Counted from the stretch's first letter, positions 1 to 8,913 are shown. The stretch: DNA of 64,000 bases from Megalodesulfovibrio gigas DSM 1382 = ATCC 19364 (GCF_000468495.1 NC_022444.1:2476743-2540742); one strand, 5' to 3'. Notes: generated by a model from the letters alone, not told the origin. Translations and numbers: made by a program.

Positions 1-159
1 TCGCTCCAGGGCCTGCTGCGTTTTCAATTCCAATTCTGCAATGATCGGCGCGTCCCACGCCAGACGTGCTTGCCACCCGCCGGCAAAGACCGCGATGCAC
101 ACAATTCCCAGTGCAAGCCAGCGACCCCAGGCCGGGAGAATGGATGTCAACAGACTCAT
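1..159 (-). CDS. Probable inner-membrane spanin-like lysis protein (partial)
   Basis: The start codon overlaps the endolysin stop (ATGA), so the two genes are translationally coupled. The 53 visible residues have a short cytoplasmic lead, one hydrophobic membrane segment at about residues 15-27, then a charged helical stretch that runs off the window. A small single-span protein directly after the endolysin usually is the Rz-type spanin that disrupts the outer membrane during lysis. No family signature is visible in so short a piece, so the assignment rests on topology and position. The holin for this phage sits at the other end of the same operon. Confidence 0.55.
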   Translation of the reverse strand, partial: MSLLTSILPAWGRWLALGIVCIAVFAGGWQARLAWDAPIIAELELKTQQALER

Positions 160-785
160 GCCCGCCACTCCTGGCCTGTCCTGATGCGCTTCAGCAGCCG
201 TGTACGATCCTGCAACCCGTTGGACCCGCCATTGATGCGGCGCGTCACCCCGGCCACATCATCCTGATCTGCCGACGCATTGCACTGTTTCAGCGCCCAT
301 ACGGTGGCCGCCACCAGCAGGGCCGTCTCCGGGGCGCAGGCCAGCTCCGGCGAAGTTTCCAGGTCCAGCCCTGCAGCCCGGCCGACGCGGGCGTACATCT
401 CCCGCCCAGTGAGCTGCAGCAGGCCCCGGCCACGATATGCCCAACCATCCCCGGGCTGGGTGTTGCCCATGCGGCCGCCGTACACGGCATTGGCCAGCGC
501 CTGCGGATTGCTTACAAACGGCATGGCGTCTGCCGGCCGTTTGAACCGTGACGGCCAGACAACCATCAGCCGGGCCGCCGTGGTGTAGTTCAAGCTCTCT
601 TCGGCTCGCCGCAATTGCCCGGTCTCGTGAAAGACCTGGGCCAGGAAATGCTGCAGCCGCAGTCGGGTGCCGATGCCGTGCCCGGGCAGAACATCCCCGG
701 CGTGGTCAAATGCCTTGACCAGATCGGGTTCCGCAGCCGGGCACAGCCGGTTGATGGTCGCCTGGATCGGCGTCTGGATGTCCAT
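156..785 (-). CDS. Phage endolysin, GH19 chitinase-like fold
   Basis: This 209-residue protein has the glycoside hydrolase family 19 layout: an HETG motif with the presumed acid Glu54, a second acidic pair followed by SLNYT (Glu62-Glu63), and a YRGRGLLQLTGR block at 117-128. GH19 phage enzymes cut the glycan strands of peptidoglycan. No signal peptide is seen, so it should be a cytoplasmic enzyme released by the holin. It is the second-last visible gene of the leftward late operon, 3 bases after the tail-tip gene and coupled to the spanin-like gene. Length is normal for a single-domain phage GH19 lysin. Confidence 0.88.
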   Translation of the reverse strand: MDIQTPIQATINRLCPAAEPDLVKAFDHAGDVLPGHGIGTRLRLQHFLAQVFHETGQLRRAEESLNYTTAARLMVVWPSRFKRPADAMPFVSNPQALANAVYGGRMGNTQPGDGWAYRGRGLLQLTGREMYARVGRAAGLDLETSPELACAPETALLVAATVWALKQCNASADQDDVAGVTRRINGGSNGLQDRTRLLKRIRTGQEWRA

Positions 786-788
786 TGC

Positions 789-2474
789 TCATCCTCCCAC
801 AATGATAGGTTGCACCGCGTCTATTTCGGTCACCACGCGGCCGCCATGTTCGGCGTGATGCCTCACGGCCCGCACCCACGCCCGACCATGCACCCGCAGT
901 GACGGCAACTGCAGCCCGACCACATCCCCCGGCGCCAACGGACGCCACGGGATGGTCACCGTGATGATCCGCCGGTCAAAGGCATACTCAAGCAACCACG
1001 CCTGCCCGAGCAGCAACGCAATCCGCTCGGATGTCACCAGGGGGTCTTCAATGGGGTCGGCCGCGCGGTCCCGGGCGGCCAGGGCGGCAGATTGCACAAC
1101 CACATGCACGCCATCCGGGGCCGTGCCTTGCACCACGAAGAGTACCGTCTTTTCAGAACAGCCACGTACAAGCCACCGTGTAATTACGGTATCATATGTG
1201 ATGTCCGCCACACCGTGCCGGCTGACGTCGGCCAAGGTCAGATCCGTCGCGCCGGTCGCAACGCTGATGTCCCCGGCATCCGCACCAATCCACTGCCAGG
1301 CGAGCTCCCCCGCCACGACGCGGGAGGCCTGCCCTGCACCGGCCGAAAATGCGATCCGTTCCGTCACCGTCTCGCGGGAAGTACCCAACGGCGTCACTCG
1401 TCCAGATGAGGTCCAGACATCCCACACATCCAGACCTGACTGACCGTAGGCGCGCACCACCATATCCTCTCCCGCGGCAGGCGATCCTTCCACCTCCAGG
1501 GATGGCATGACCGCTTCAGAGGTCGTGCCGGAGAGCTCCACCCGATCCACAGGCGTTCCGGCCTCGTGAGCGACCGAGCACGAGAGGACACAGTCTTCAT
1601 CCAGGCGCGCTGCGGCTGGAGTGGCGTCATCCCGTATCACCGCCAGGCCGCCCGGCCACCGTGGCCGCACGCGCATTCCACCGGCAGGCAACGCCTGCAC
1701 CACACCGCCTGCGGCCGCAGCCAGGGTCTGCAGGCCCTCCATGGCATCGCCGGCATAGGTGTAGGAGGCCGGCAATACCCAGTCTTCCAGCGCCCAGACC
1801 AGCCCGCCTCCGGTCACATCTCCGACCAGTTCGGCGGCAACGGCGCGTGCCGTCGGCGCGGTCGCATACGGCCCCATGGCCACTGCGGCCGCAAACGGCT
1901 CCGACAGCAACGCGGAGGCTCCGCGACCCCATACCGAACAGCGGTCCACGGCCAGCTCCCGACGCTCCACCAGAAACGCATGGGCCGGACCACCCCGGAA
2001 TTGTACCTGCAGCCGGAGCGTGCCCGGCAGGCGCGCCGGATCGGCCGTCCCAAAATGCGCCGGGGCCAGGATGGTCAGATCGACCTGATCATGCAGCGCG
2101 TCCTGATCCAGGCTGATGGAGATATCAGACACGGCCGTGCTGATGTCCTGCCCGTCCAGGAGAACCGCCGGCATGCCAACCGACGGGACAAGCACGGGCA
2201 GCACGGCGTCCAGCAGCGCCTGGTGGCCGCGTCGGGCATCCACGCGTGCCAGTTCAACACCCAGGGGCAGCATGCCGCGGCAGCCGGCCGCAGTGCTGCC
2301 GGAAATGCACAGGCGGCCGCGGCGACCGGCGCTCAATGCAGAGCACACCGCCAGCCGTCTGCGCTTGCCCATCCCTGCGAACAGGAGCTGCCGCCGCGTG
2401 ACGCCCACGCTGACGGGAAAAGGGAGTTGCCCTTGCAGGTCCGACTGGGATCCCCAGAGCAGCACCAGCGTCAC
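789..2474 (-). CDS. Putative tail-tip or baseplate hub protein
   Basis: The 561-residue protein starts on an ATGA overlap with the previous gene and follows the tape measure gene by one small gene. That is where non-contractile phages keep distal tail and hub proteins. It is rich in beta structure and glycine, with no signal or membrane segment. The last 80 residues (a stretch beginning APGDVVGLQLP and ending in a Thr-Glu-Ile-Asp strand) resemble the C-terminal strand pattern of hub proteins that carry an anti-receptor or lysozyme. I do not recognise a named family with certainty. The role is inferred from order: tape measure, small tail protein, this gene, lysis genes. Confidence 0.55.
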   Translation of the reverse strand: MTLVLLWGSQSDLQGQLPFPVSVGVTRRQLLFAGMGKRRRLAVCSALSAGRRGRLCISGSTAAGCRGMLPLGVELARVDARRGHQALLDAVLPVLVPSVGMPAVLLDGQDISTAVSDISISLDQDALHDQVDLTILAPAHFGTADPARLPGTLRLQVQFRGGPAHAFLVERRELAVDRCSVWGRGASALLSEPFAAAVAMGPYATAPTARAVAAELVGDVTGGGLVWALEDWVLPASYTYAGDAMEGLQTLAAAAGGVVQALPAGGMRVRPRWPGGLAVIRDDATPAAARLDEDCVLSCSVAHEAGTPVDRVELSGTTSEAVMPSLEVEGSPAAGEDMVVRAYGQSGLDVWDVWTSSGRVTPLGTSRETVTERIAFSAGAGQASRVVAGELAWQWIGADAGDISVATGATDLTLADVSRHGVADITYDTVITRWLVRGCSEKTVLFVVQGTAPDGVHVVVQSAALAARDRAADPIEDPLVTSERIALLLGQAWLLEYAFDRRIITVTIPWRPLAPGDVVGLQLPSLRVHGRAWVRAVRHHAEHGGRVVTEIDAVQPIIVGG

Positions 2475-2845
2475 AGCGCCACCACCTTGATGATGATGTC
2501 TGCAATGGGATCATCCGGGGCGGGATCCGCATCGGGATAGACGGCTCGGCCGTCTATGCACGGCTGCTCCCAGACACGGAACAGTACCTGCAGGGCGCGC
2601 CCATCATTGAGCTCCAATGGATAGACGGCGCCGGCCTGGCTGGCCAACTCCCGCAGCCGATCCAGACTCGCGCGCGGCAACCAGCCGTATTCGGCTCCGC
2701 CTACCAGATCCATGGGGATCCCTTGCGTCGGAGCGGTCCAGACCAGCAAGGCCCCGGACAGTGTGCGTTCCATTTTGGCGTCCATGGGCACGTGCCATGC
2801 ATCCAGAATGGCCACATCTTCCAGATCCACGTCAGCGAGGCGCAC
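2471..2845 (-). CDS. Small tail protein after the tape measure, function unknown
   Basis: This 124-residue protein overlaps the tape measure gene by 14 bases and the next gene by 4, so all three are probably translated as a coupled block. It has a beta-rich, acidic C-terminus and no membrane segment. In non-contractile tails the gene right after the tape measure usually encodes a distal tail or tail completion protein. I cannot identify a family motif. The confidence reflects that it is clearly a real gene of the tail module, with its exact part in the tail left open. Confidence 0.6.
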   Translation of the reverse strand: MRLADVDLEDVAILDAWHVPMDAKMERTLSGALLVWTAPTQGIPMDLVGGAEYGWLPRASLDRLRELASQAGAVYPLELNDGRALQVLFRVWEQPCIDGRAVYPDADPAPDDPIADIIIKVVAL

Positions 2846-5800
2846 GGGAAACTCCGGCCAAACGGGCTCTGGTCAACTGTTCGGCGAGGTCCGCAGCCAC
2901 GGCGCGTTCCGAGACCACCTGAAATTCCCGGCCGCCCACTTCCAACGTCAAGGTGCCCCAATGGCCGCCGGACAAGCCTCCCGCAGGCGCGGGGGCCAGC
3001 CCGCCAGCGCTGTAGCGCAAGGGTTCGGTGATCTGCCGCACCGGAATCCGGAGGTCCACTGCCGCGTGCTGGATGCGGGCCGCCAGCTCCGACAGGGAAA
3101 TTTCCCCGGTGCGTGCCCGCTTCAGATCCCGGAACAGTTGCGCGCCAAAGAACCGCACGGTTTCCTTATCCGTCACCGCTTCGCCCGGCTCCAGACGGGC
3201 CGGGATGATATCCCCGCCGCCATACCCTGGCAGAATCACGCCTGTGGCGTACCCGGGGGCCTCACCTTCGCCCCCGGCGTCTCCAGAAGAGTTGCCGCCT
3301 CCCTTGCGGCGCTCTTCGATGGTGATGATTTTCGTTTCCGGCTTCAAGAGTTCCCGGAGCAAGGCCTTGAACGCAGCGGCCTCGGCCTCCAGCGTCACGG
3401 ATTTTTCCTCGGGGGCCAGGGCATTGGCAATGACGTCCTGCGCCGCATCAGCCTCGGCATGCAGCACGATGGACTTTTCCGCCGGTGCCATCACGGCCTC
3501 CAGCGTTTCCTGAGCCACTGTGGCATCCGCCACCAGTGTCACGGGTTTTTCCGCTGGCGCAATCAGTGCTTCAAACAAGGCCACGGCGGCATCCCCGATG
3601 GGGTGCACCGTGATGGCCTTCTCTGCTGCCGCAGTCAGGCCTTCAAACGCTGAGGCTGCCTCCGCCGTGTTCACCACCGCGACAGCCACTTCCTTGGTTT
3701 GCGGCGCGGCCAGCGCATCCACGCGCGCCTGGGCCGCCTCGGTCACCGCCTTGATAACCAGCTGTCCTTCCTGCAGCAGAGGCGATGCCGGGGCATACGG
3801 CTTGCCGCTTGCGTCCTGAAAGAGCACGGTGTGCGTTCCAGTGGTTGAGAGCCCGTTCAAGACGGCGAGGATTTCGGCCTTCACCACCTCGGCATTGTGC
3901 ACCACCTCGATCTGGGGCTTGGCGTTATTGACTTCATCGGTTGCATCACCCACGGCATCGCCGATCTGCTTTGCCGCCGCCTCGTTTGCTGTGGCGGCAT
4001 CCTTGGTCTTTTGCGTCACAGCGTCCCAGGCTTTGCCAATGAGCTCTGCGCCGCGTTGCACATCCTGGGCCGCCTCCTGAGCGATGGTCGGCTTCTGCGC
4101 CGGACTCGCTGCCGACTCCATCTGCTTGTACAAGGATGCCAGCTTCTTGAGCTGTTCTTCGGCCTGCTTGAGGGATTCTGCGTCTCCTTTTGCCACCAAC
4201 GTCCGCAATTCGGCATTGGCCGCCATGATTTCACGCTTCAACGCCGCCACCTTTTGGGTGGGATTCATGGTGTTGAGCGCTGTTTCAAGGATCAAGTCAG
4301 CAGCGGTCTTTGCAAATTCCTTCTGCGCAGCCTGCAAGCTGGTGAGCTCTTCCTGGAGCTTGCGGCCATGGGCAATAACCTGATCGTATATCTGCTGCGC
4401 AGACGCGGCATAGGCCTGCAAGGCCCCCAGCCTGGCCTGAGACAGTGACTCCTCAATGGCCTTTGCCTCGGCGGCATGTTTTTGTTCGGCCAAACCAGCC
4501 TTGTCCAACGCCGCCTGACGGGCAGCGGCCTCTTCTTCGGCCAGGGCGATCACCACATCTCGCTGCTGCCGTCGCACCGCCAGCACGGCCGCCACCTGGG
4601 CAACTTCGTCCTGGCTGCTTTTTTTCGCGGCCGCGGCCAGGGCGTCGTAGTGCTCCACAATCGCCGCCGTGGCCTCGCGGAACACGCCGGCAACCGCAGT
4701 GGTCGCATCTGCAAATGTTTGGCTGGCGGCGTATGCCGCCTCATATTCGACGCGCAGTCGCGATATTTCACCCGCGAACCCGGACAACGGCGAAAGCGGC
4801 AGGGACGCCAGCACCTCCAGCACCCGCAGCCATGGTCCGGCATTGCTGCCCAGCTCAACCACCCCTCGCGCCAGGGTGCCCAGCACCTTGACCACGCCGG
4901 TCACAATGGTGCCCAGGTTCACCAGGGCCTCTGACGTCTTGCGAGCCCAGCGCTCCAGGTCGCCAGTCTCGGCCATCCGCTGTACTTCGGCCAACAGCGC
5001 CTTGATCTGCGCCTTCGCATAGTCCATGACCCCGGCATCGCCCACCAGCCGCAGGAAGTCTTCCCACTCGCTTTCCAGGGTCTGCGTCATGCCCTCCCAG
5101 GTGTCGGCCATGCCTGCGGCTGCGCCGCCGAAGCGCTTCTGCAGCCCTGCCATGAGGGCCTCCATGACCTTTTCCACGGGGATGGCCTGATTGCCGATGT
5201 CCGCCACCTGAGCGCCCGTGAGCTTGAGCTCCTCCCGCAGGATGGCATATGCCGGCACGCCGCGTTCGGCGAGCTGCATCAATTCTTCGGCCGACGCCTT
5301 GCCCTTGGCCTGCATTTGACCCAACGCGGTCACAATGCCGGAGAATGCCTCATCACCCCCGCCCACGGCCACCACGGTATCCTTCAGCGTGGTCATGTCC
5401 TTGATGGTGGGCTGCACGCCCATCGACCGGAGCTTTTTGAATGCATCCACGGCCTCAGCCGTGTTCCCCGGCATGACCTTGGCCCAGGCATTGAGCTGCT
5501 CGAACCAAGTGTCCCCATGCCCACCGGTTACGGTATCCAGGGCATTGCGCAACTGCTCATATTTCCCGGCCGTGTCCACAGCCGCGGTGCCCAGTTCCTT
5601 GGCCGCCGTCACCAGCTCCCACACCAGATTGACGGCTGTCTGGAACGCAACATAGGCCACAGCCACCCCGGCCACCTTGCCAGCCAGAGCGGTCAGCGCC
5701 AGTCCATGTTCCGTCTGGGCCGCCGTGGCGCTGCGGGCCGCCGCGGTGCTGTCTTCCCCCATTTTCACAAACCGGCCGGACGCATCACGTGCGCGCCCGG

Positions 5801-5873
5801 CCGCGTCATTGATCACGGTGGATGCCTTGTCTTCGGCGGTGATTTTGATCTGATACAGCAGGTCGTTCGCCAT
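2832..5873 (-). CDS. Tail tape measure protein with C-terminal repeats
   Basis: The protein is 1013 residues long. It has an N-terminal tape-measure domain (Gly-rich segments around 150-260 with the pattern expected of the lambda-like/TP901 group), a hydrophobic segment near residues 65-95, long Ala/Glu/Lys coiled-coil regions, and a Gly-rich linker near 850. About residues 700-835 hold five imperfect repeats of roughly 24 residues, each containing APAEK or a variant followed by a short hydrophobic strand. Tape measures set tail length and enter the host envelope on infection. It starts 7 bases beyond the stop of the frameshifted chaperone, as is usual. Size predicts a tail of roughly 150 nm if the usual 1.5 angstrom per residue holds. 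Confidence 0.88.
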   Translation of the reverse strand: MANDLLYQIKITAEDKASTVINDAAGRARDASGRFVKMGEDSTAAARSATAAQTEHGLALTALAGKVAGVAVAYVAFQTAVNLVWELVTAAKELGTAAVDTAGKYEQLRNALDTVTGGHGDTWFEQLNAWAKVMPGNTAEAVDAFKKLRSMGVQPTIKDMTTLKDTVVAVGGGDEAFSGIVTALGQMQAKGKASAEELMQLAERGVPAYAILREELKLTGAQVADIGNQAIPVEKVMEALMAGLQKRFGGAAAGMADTWEGMTQTLESEWEDFLRLVGDAGVMDYAKAQIKALLAEVQRMAETGDLERWARKTSEALVNLGTIVTGVVKVLGTLARGVVELGSNAGPWLRVLEVLASLPLSPLSGFAGEISRLRVEYEAAYAASQTFADATTAVAGVFREATAAIVEHYDALAAAAKKSSQDEVAQVAAVLAVRRQQRDVVIALAEEEAAARQAALDKAGLAEQKHAAEAKAIEESLSQARLGALQAYAASAQQIYDQVIAHGRKLQEELTSLQAAQKEFAKTAADLILETALNTMNPTQKVAALKREIMAANAELRTLVAKGDAESLKQAEEQLKKLASLYKQMESAASPAQKPTIAQEAAQDVQRGAELIGKAWDAVTQKTKDAATANEAAAKQIGDAVGDATDEVNNAKPQIEVVHNAEVVKAEILAVLNGLSTTGTHTVLFQDASGKPYAPASPLLQEGQLVIKAVTEAAQARVDALAAPQTKEVAVAVVNTAEAASAFEGLTAAAEKAITVHPIGDAAVALFEALIAPAEKPVTLVADATVAQETLEAVMAPAEKSIVLHAEADAAQDVIANALAPEEKSVTLEAEAAAFKALLRELLKPETKIITIEERRKGGGNSSGDAGGEGEAPGYATGVILPGYGGGDIIPARLEPGEAVTDKETVRFFGAQLFRDLKRARTGEISLSELAARIQHAAVDLRIPVRQITEPLRYSAGGLAPAPAGGLSGGHWGTLTLEVGGREFQVVSERAVAADLAEQLTRARLAGVSRAPR

Positions 5874-5879
5874 GGGGAG

Positions 5880-6322
5880 CTATGTTCTCTTCTTTTCCGC
5901 CAGCATGTTGAGCATCCGGACCGCCACGCCCCAGCCGTATTGCCAGGCCCCTACATGTCCCCGGCTCACGAGGACGCAGACGGCCCGCTCGATCGCGTCC
6001 CGCAAGGCCTGGCCAGCTGGTCGAGCAGCCCCTTTGCCCCGTGCAGCTCCTGGAGCAGGGGCAAAAAATCGGCCAGCACCTCCCGCACGGCAGCGGTCAC
6101 AGCGCGCGCTTCGGACGGCGTGAGCTTGCCGAACTCCTCGGGCTGCAGATCCGAAACCGCCGCCAACAGCGAGGCAGGCAGCGGAGCACGTCCGGTCATC
6201 ACCTCATGGGGATCAAACAGGATGTCCGGCCGGCCCACGACCTGCCACAGCGTGGCAAGGGTCGGCTCGGTGACGGTGATGGCGCGCACGGCGGTCGGAA
6301 CGGTACGAGTCTGAACAGGCAT
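5880..6322 (-). CDS. Tail assembly chaperone G-T fusion made by -1 frameshift
   Basis: A second frame continues past the stop of the 118-residue chaperone and ends at a TAG at 5880-5882, just inside the tape measure start. It has no start codon of its own. The heptamer A-AAG-GGG (minus strand, complement of 6029-6035) is set in the correct phase for -1 slippage after Lys97-Gly98. Slippage would give a 147-residue protein whose last 49 residues read AARPAGQALRDAIERAVCVL and onward to AEKKRT. This matches the G/GT arrangement of lambda-type tails, in which both products load the tape measure. The motif, its phase and the position before the tape measure are seen in the sequence. Actual slippage is inferred. 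Confidence 0.75.
5966..6322 (-). CDS. Tail assembly chaperone, unshifted (G-like) product
   Basis: This 118-residue protein is the zero-frame product of the tail chaperone locus. It has no membrane segment and is mostly helical from residue 50 on. It lies between gp37 and the tape measure, the position conserved for the G protein of non-contractile tails. The last 20 residues (Arg, Pro, Ser and Gly rich) look like read-through of the slippage zone rather than a folded tail, which fits a protein whose useful C-terminus is supplied by the -1 frame. The start has a purine-rich stretch AAAAAGAAGGA a few bases upstream. Confidence 0.75.
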   Translation of the reverse strand: MPVQTRTVPTAVRAITVTEPTLATLWQVVGRPDILFDPHEVMTGRAPLPASLLAAVSDLQPEEFGKLTPSEARAVTAAVREVLADFLPLLQELHGAKGLLDQLARPCGTRSSGPSASS

Positions 6323-6338
6323 GGCAAAATCCTTCTTT

Positions 6339-6812
6339 TTACGAGTGGTTGTGGACCCTGACTTGATCCAGCGTCACATCCACAATGCAAATGGCAATGC
6401 CATTGGCGTAGCTTGCGCCGTAGGCCCGCTCCACCACACAGGGTTTGAGGCCGGGCAGGACAACCTGGGCATGCATGGCATCCCGGGCCGCCTCAACCAG
6501 TGCATAGACGCCCGGGCCGGAGACGCCGCCTTCCGCAGCCACATCACGCCGGAAGCTTTTGTCCCCGCAAATCACGGCAAAGTGCAGCCGCTCGGCATGC
6601 CGGCGATTCTCCAACGCCAGAGGCCTGGATTCATTCCAGGCGACCAGATAGGCCGGCAGTCGCTGCCGCAAGGTCGGCAACTGCGCCTGGTCAAATTGGA
6701 ACCGGTAGGGTTCCACCTGCACGCCAGGCAGTTGCAGTGCCAGGAGGGTGCGCACGATGGCTGTCTCGATGTCGCGGATCGAATGAGCCGGGGCATAGGA
6801 AAGACGCTGCAT
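6339..6812 (-). CDS. Mu gp37-like protein (DUF1834)
   Basis: I take the ATG at 6812, which overlaps the stop of the upstream gene as TGATG, giving 157 residues. An earlier in-frame ATG would bury 138 bases in the neighbour. The N-terminus IRDIETAIVRTL is typical of the gp37/DUF1834 family of Mu-like phages, which sits next to gp36 and is thought to act in head-tail or tail-tube completion. The rest alternates strands and helices with no membrane segment. The neighbours on both sides are morphogenesis genes. Confidence 0.75.
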   Translation of the reverse strand: MQRLSYAPAHSIRDIETAIVRTLLALQLPGVQVEPYRFQFDQAQLPTLRQRLPAYLVAWNESRPLALENRRHAERLHFAVICGDKSFRRDVAAEGGVSGPGVYALVEAARDAMHAQVVLPGLKPCVVERAYGASYANGIAICIVDVTLDQVRVHNHS

Positions 6813-7321
6813 CAGGCACGCTCCAGATGGTGGGTGAGGATGTCTGAAATCTCGTCCCAGTCCTCTGCCCCCACGCCCAAATATGGCCGCGGCGGGACGA
6901 CTGAGCCAGGATGATTGACCTTCTTGCGCGGGCCGGCCGCGCCCGGCCACCAGAGGGCCTTTTTGTATCGGGGCCGGATCACGTGCGGCTTGGTGCGCCC
7001 ACCCGTTTGATGGATGGCTGCATACACGACATTGCTGCCCACCGAGACTTCCAGATGCTTTGACCTGGCGGTAATGGATGCACGCAGCCGCCCGGTGTCG
7101 ATGAGGGTTTGTCCATTTTCAGCCTGGGCGCGTCCCGAAGGCTCCCAGGGGTCACCATTTGCCGGGTCCGCCTGCCTCCGGAAGGCCTCCATGCTGATGT
7201 CCACCAGCTCCTGACCCACCTCCTTGAAGGCCGGCGCAGTATCCTGCAGGCCGTCACGCAGGCGCCGCAACAACGCATCCACAGGATGTGAATCAATCAC
7301 AATCACGGTTTCAACAGACAT
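6812..7321 (-). CDS. Phage virion morphogenesis protein (gpG/tail completion type)
   Basis: This 169-residue protein fits the phage virion morphogenesis family (Mu gpG, P2 gpS-like). It has an N-terminal helical part, a central strand TLIDTGRLRASI typical of the family, then a conserved YAAIHQTGG, and a PPRPYLG motif near the C-terminus. These proteins act at the head-tail joint or tail completion. The gene overlaps the Mor-like gene by 11 bases and gp37 by 3, so it is read within one dense operon. Confidence 0.85.
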   Translation of the reverse strand: MSVETVIVIDSHPVDALLRRLRDGLQDTAPAFKEVGQELVDISMEAFRRQADPANGDPWEPSGRAQAENGQTLIDTGRLRASITARSKHLEVSVGSNVVYAAIHQTGGRTKPHVIRPRYKKALWWPGAAGPRKKVNHPGSVVPPRPYLGVGAEDWDEISDILTHHLERA

Positions 7322-7685
7322 TGGCCCCGCCCTCTCGCAGAATTTGAGACACCCGCCGGGGCGTCAGGCTGTAGGCCACCGCCAACTCCCGCACCGATGC
7401 GCCAGCGGTCCGGCGGGCGCGCAATTCGGCGTTTCTCGCCGCCCGCAGCACGGGCTCTGCGGATGGCACATCCACGCGTACGCCTCCATAGGCACCATGC
7501 AGGGCCTGCCAGGCAGCGGGAGACAAGAGCTGGCGCAATGGATGCTCCACCGGCGCACGGATCGGGACATAGACGAGCAACCCGGCGTACGCATTGCAAA
7601 GCGCTACGGCATCCTCAAGCCCCAGCAGCCGCACCAACCCCTGCAGTGTTTTGTACTTATCTCCTAAATCAGGAACGGTCCGCAT
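7311..7685 (-). CDS. Mor/C-type transcription activator inside the late operon
   Basis: The 124-residue protein has the layout of the Mor/C family: a dimerisation half with the strand LLVYVP and a YGGVRVDVP strand, then a helix-turn-helix (RNAELRARRTAGASVRELAV, followed by YSLTPRRVSQIL). In Mu, Mor activates the middle promoter and C the four late promoters. Here the gene lies between the tail tube gene and gpG, inside the operon that a C-type activator would be expected to turn on. A second Mor-like gene is in the early operon at 26769-27077. The position could give positive feedback on late transcription; that is inference. Confidence 0.75.
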   Translation of the reverse strand: MRTVPDLGDKYKTLQGLVRLLGLEDAVALCNAYAGLLVYVPIRAPVEHPLRQLLSPAAWQALHGAYGGVRVDVPSAEPVLRAARNAELRARRTAGASVRELAVAYSLTPRRVSQILREGGANVC

Positions 7686-7697
7686 GGATGCCTCCGA

Positions 7698-8456
7698 CTA
7701 TGCAGGCGTCTGCGTCGCCCGCGGGAAGGTCCGCATCCGGTACATGCCTGCCTCGCCCTGCTTGAGCAGGGTCTTGATGTTGAAGCCGGCCTCCACCACC
7801 TCATCGCTGATCCAGTTGAGATCCCCATCCGGAGACAGGGTGGCCTTGGGGATGTCCAGCACAAACGGCTTGTTGCCAAACTCGTTCACCCCGTCCAGCC
7901 GGAGCTGCACGTAGGCCACGGCCACTGTGCCGGCATCGATCTGGTAGCCGTCGATGTAGGCGCAGTTGAACGTCACCTGATATTCCTGGCCGTCAGTCAA
8001 GGCGCCGCCAGGCACAAGCTTGATCTGCCCGGAGTCGGGCAGGACCTCAAAGTCCGTCCCTTCAACCCCGCCTGTGACGCGCACGTTGGAGACCTTGTAC
8101 TTTCCCAAATCCATATAACCGCGCTCGTACAACTTCAGCGCGACCTGCTGATCCGTGCCGGCGGCCTGGATGAAGTCGGAATCAGCCCCCATGGTGGCCA
8201 GGGCGTAGGTAGTCCGGTTCAGGGTGTCGATGGTCAGCTTGCCGCCCACGGTATCGATCGAGGTGGCGCTATCCAGCGGGAGTCCTTTGGTTCCCTTGCG
8301 CCGGGAGAGGCGTTCCGTGGTCTTCGTGGAGATGTTCGTCACCAGCAACGTGGCGTTGCCCAGGTCCACCATCGGTTCGTCGGAGTCCATGGGCCGCATG
8401 GTCAAAATCCCACTCAGGACGGCCCCTTCCTCCAGCCCAAATCCGTACCCTGCCAT
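7698..8456 (-). CDS. Major tail tube protein
   Basis: The start at 8456 has AAGGAG spaced 7 bases upstream; a further ATG at 8471 lies within that ribosome-binding region and is less likely. The 252 residues are beta-rich with the LxNVRVTGG and TDFEVLPDSGQIKL patterns common in phage tail tube proteins, and a single copy fits a non-contractile tail. It lies between gp36 and the Mor-like gene. No sheath gene precedes it, in contrast to Mu, where a sheath of about 500 residues comes before the tube. Confidence 0.75.
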   Translation of the reverse strand: MAGYGFGLEEGAVLSGILTMRPMDSDEPMVDLGNATLLVTNISTKTTERLSRRKGTKGLPLDSATSIDTVGGKLTIDTLNRTTYALATMGADSDFIQAAGTDQQVALKLYERGYMDLGKYKVSNVRVTGGVEGTDFEVLPDSGQIKLVPGGALTDGQEYQVTFNCAYIDGYQIDAGTVAVAYVQLRLDGVNEFGNKPFVLDIPKATLSPDGDLNWISDEVVEAGFNIKTLLKQGEAGMYRMRTFPRATQTPA

Positions 8457-8477
8457 ATTCGGCTCCTTCAATGCTCG

Positions 8478-8891
8478 TTAAAAAACCTGTTCCAACCCGG
8501 CCAACCGGCCATCCCCCCGCACGGCCCGGGCACGGCCAGCCGCAACCGGCTGATCGCTCATGCCCAGAGACAACCGCCCGGCTGCAATGGCCGCCAGCAG
8601 GCGCAGCACCTCGGCACGGTCTGCCGCCCAGGCCTCGGGCACAGTATGCAACTGGCGAAAGAGGCCATGCACGGCCAGCCGGGACGTCAGTTGCACTACC
8701 AGCGGGCTGGGCTGGGCCAGGGGCACGGCCATGCGGGTGGACAGATAGGCGTCAACTTCGGCGCTGGCCGCCTCACAGACGGATTCAAGCCGGCGGCCCG
8801 CTTCCGGTTCATACGGCCAGCCGCCCACCAGGTCCGCCAAATCGTCTTCACCCAACACGCGGCGCAAGTCGTCCGCATTGCAATAGGCCAT
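8478..8891 (-). CDS. Mu gp36-like head-tail connector (DUF1320)
   Basis: The 137-residue protein begins MAYCNADDLRRVLGEDDL, the usual start of DUF1320 (Mu gp36), and continues with the helical pattern of that family (AEVDAYLSTR, then a hydrophobic helix LTSRLAVHGLF). Members are thought to be connector proteins near the portal. A GAAGGAGG ribosome-binding site lies upstream. The gene follows the capsid gene and a tandem palindrome. Confidence 0.88.
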   Translation of the reverse strand: MAYCNADDLRRVLGEDDLADLVGGWPYEPEAGRRLESVCEAASAEVDAYLSTRMAVPLAQPSPLVVQLTSRLAVHGLFRQLHTVPEAWAADRAEVLRLLAAIAAGRLSLGMSDQPVAAGRARAVRGDGRLAGLEQVF

Positions 8892-8913
8892 GCCCTGTGC
8901 CCTCCTTCGCGTT

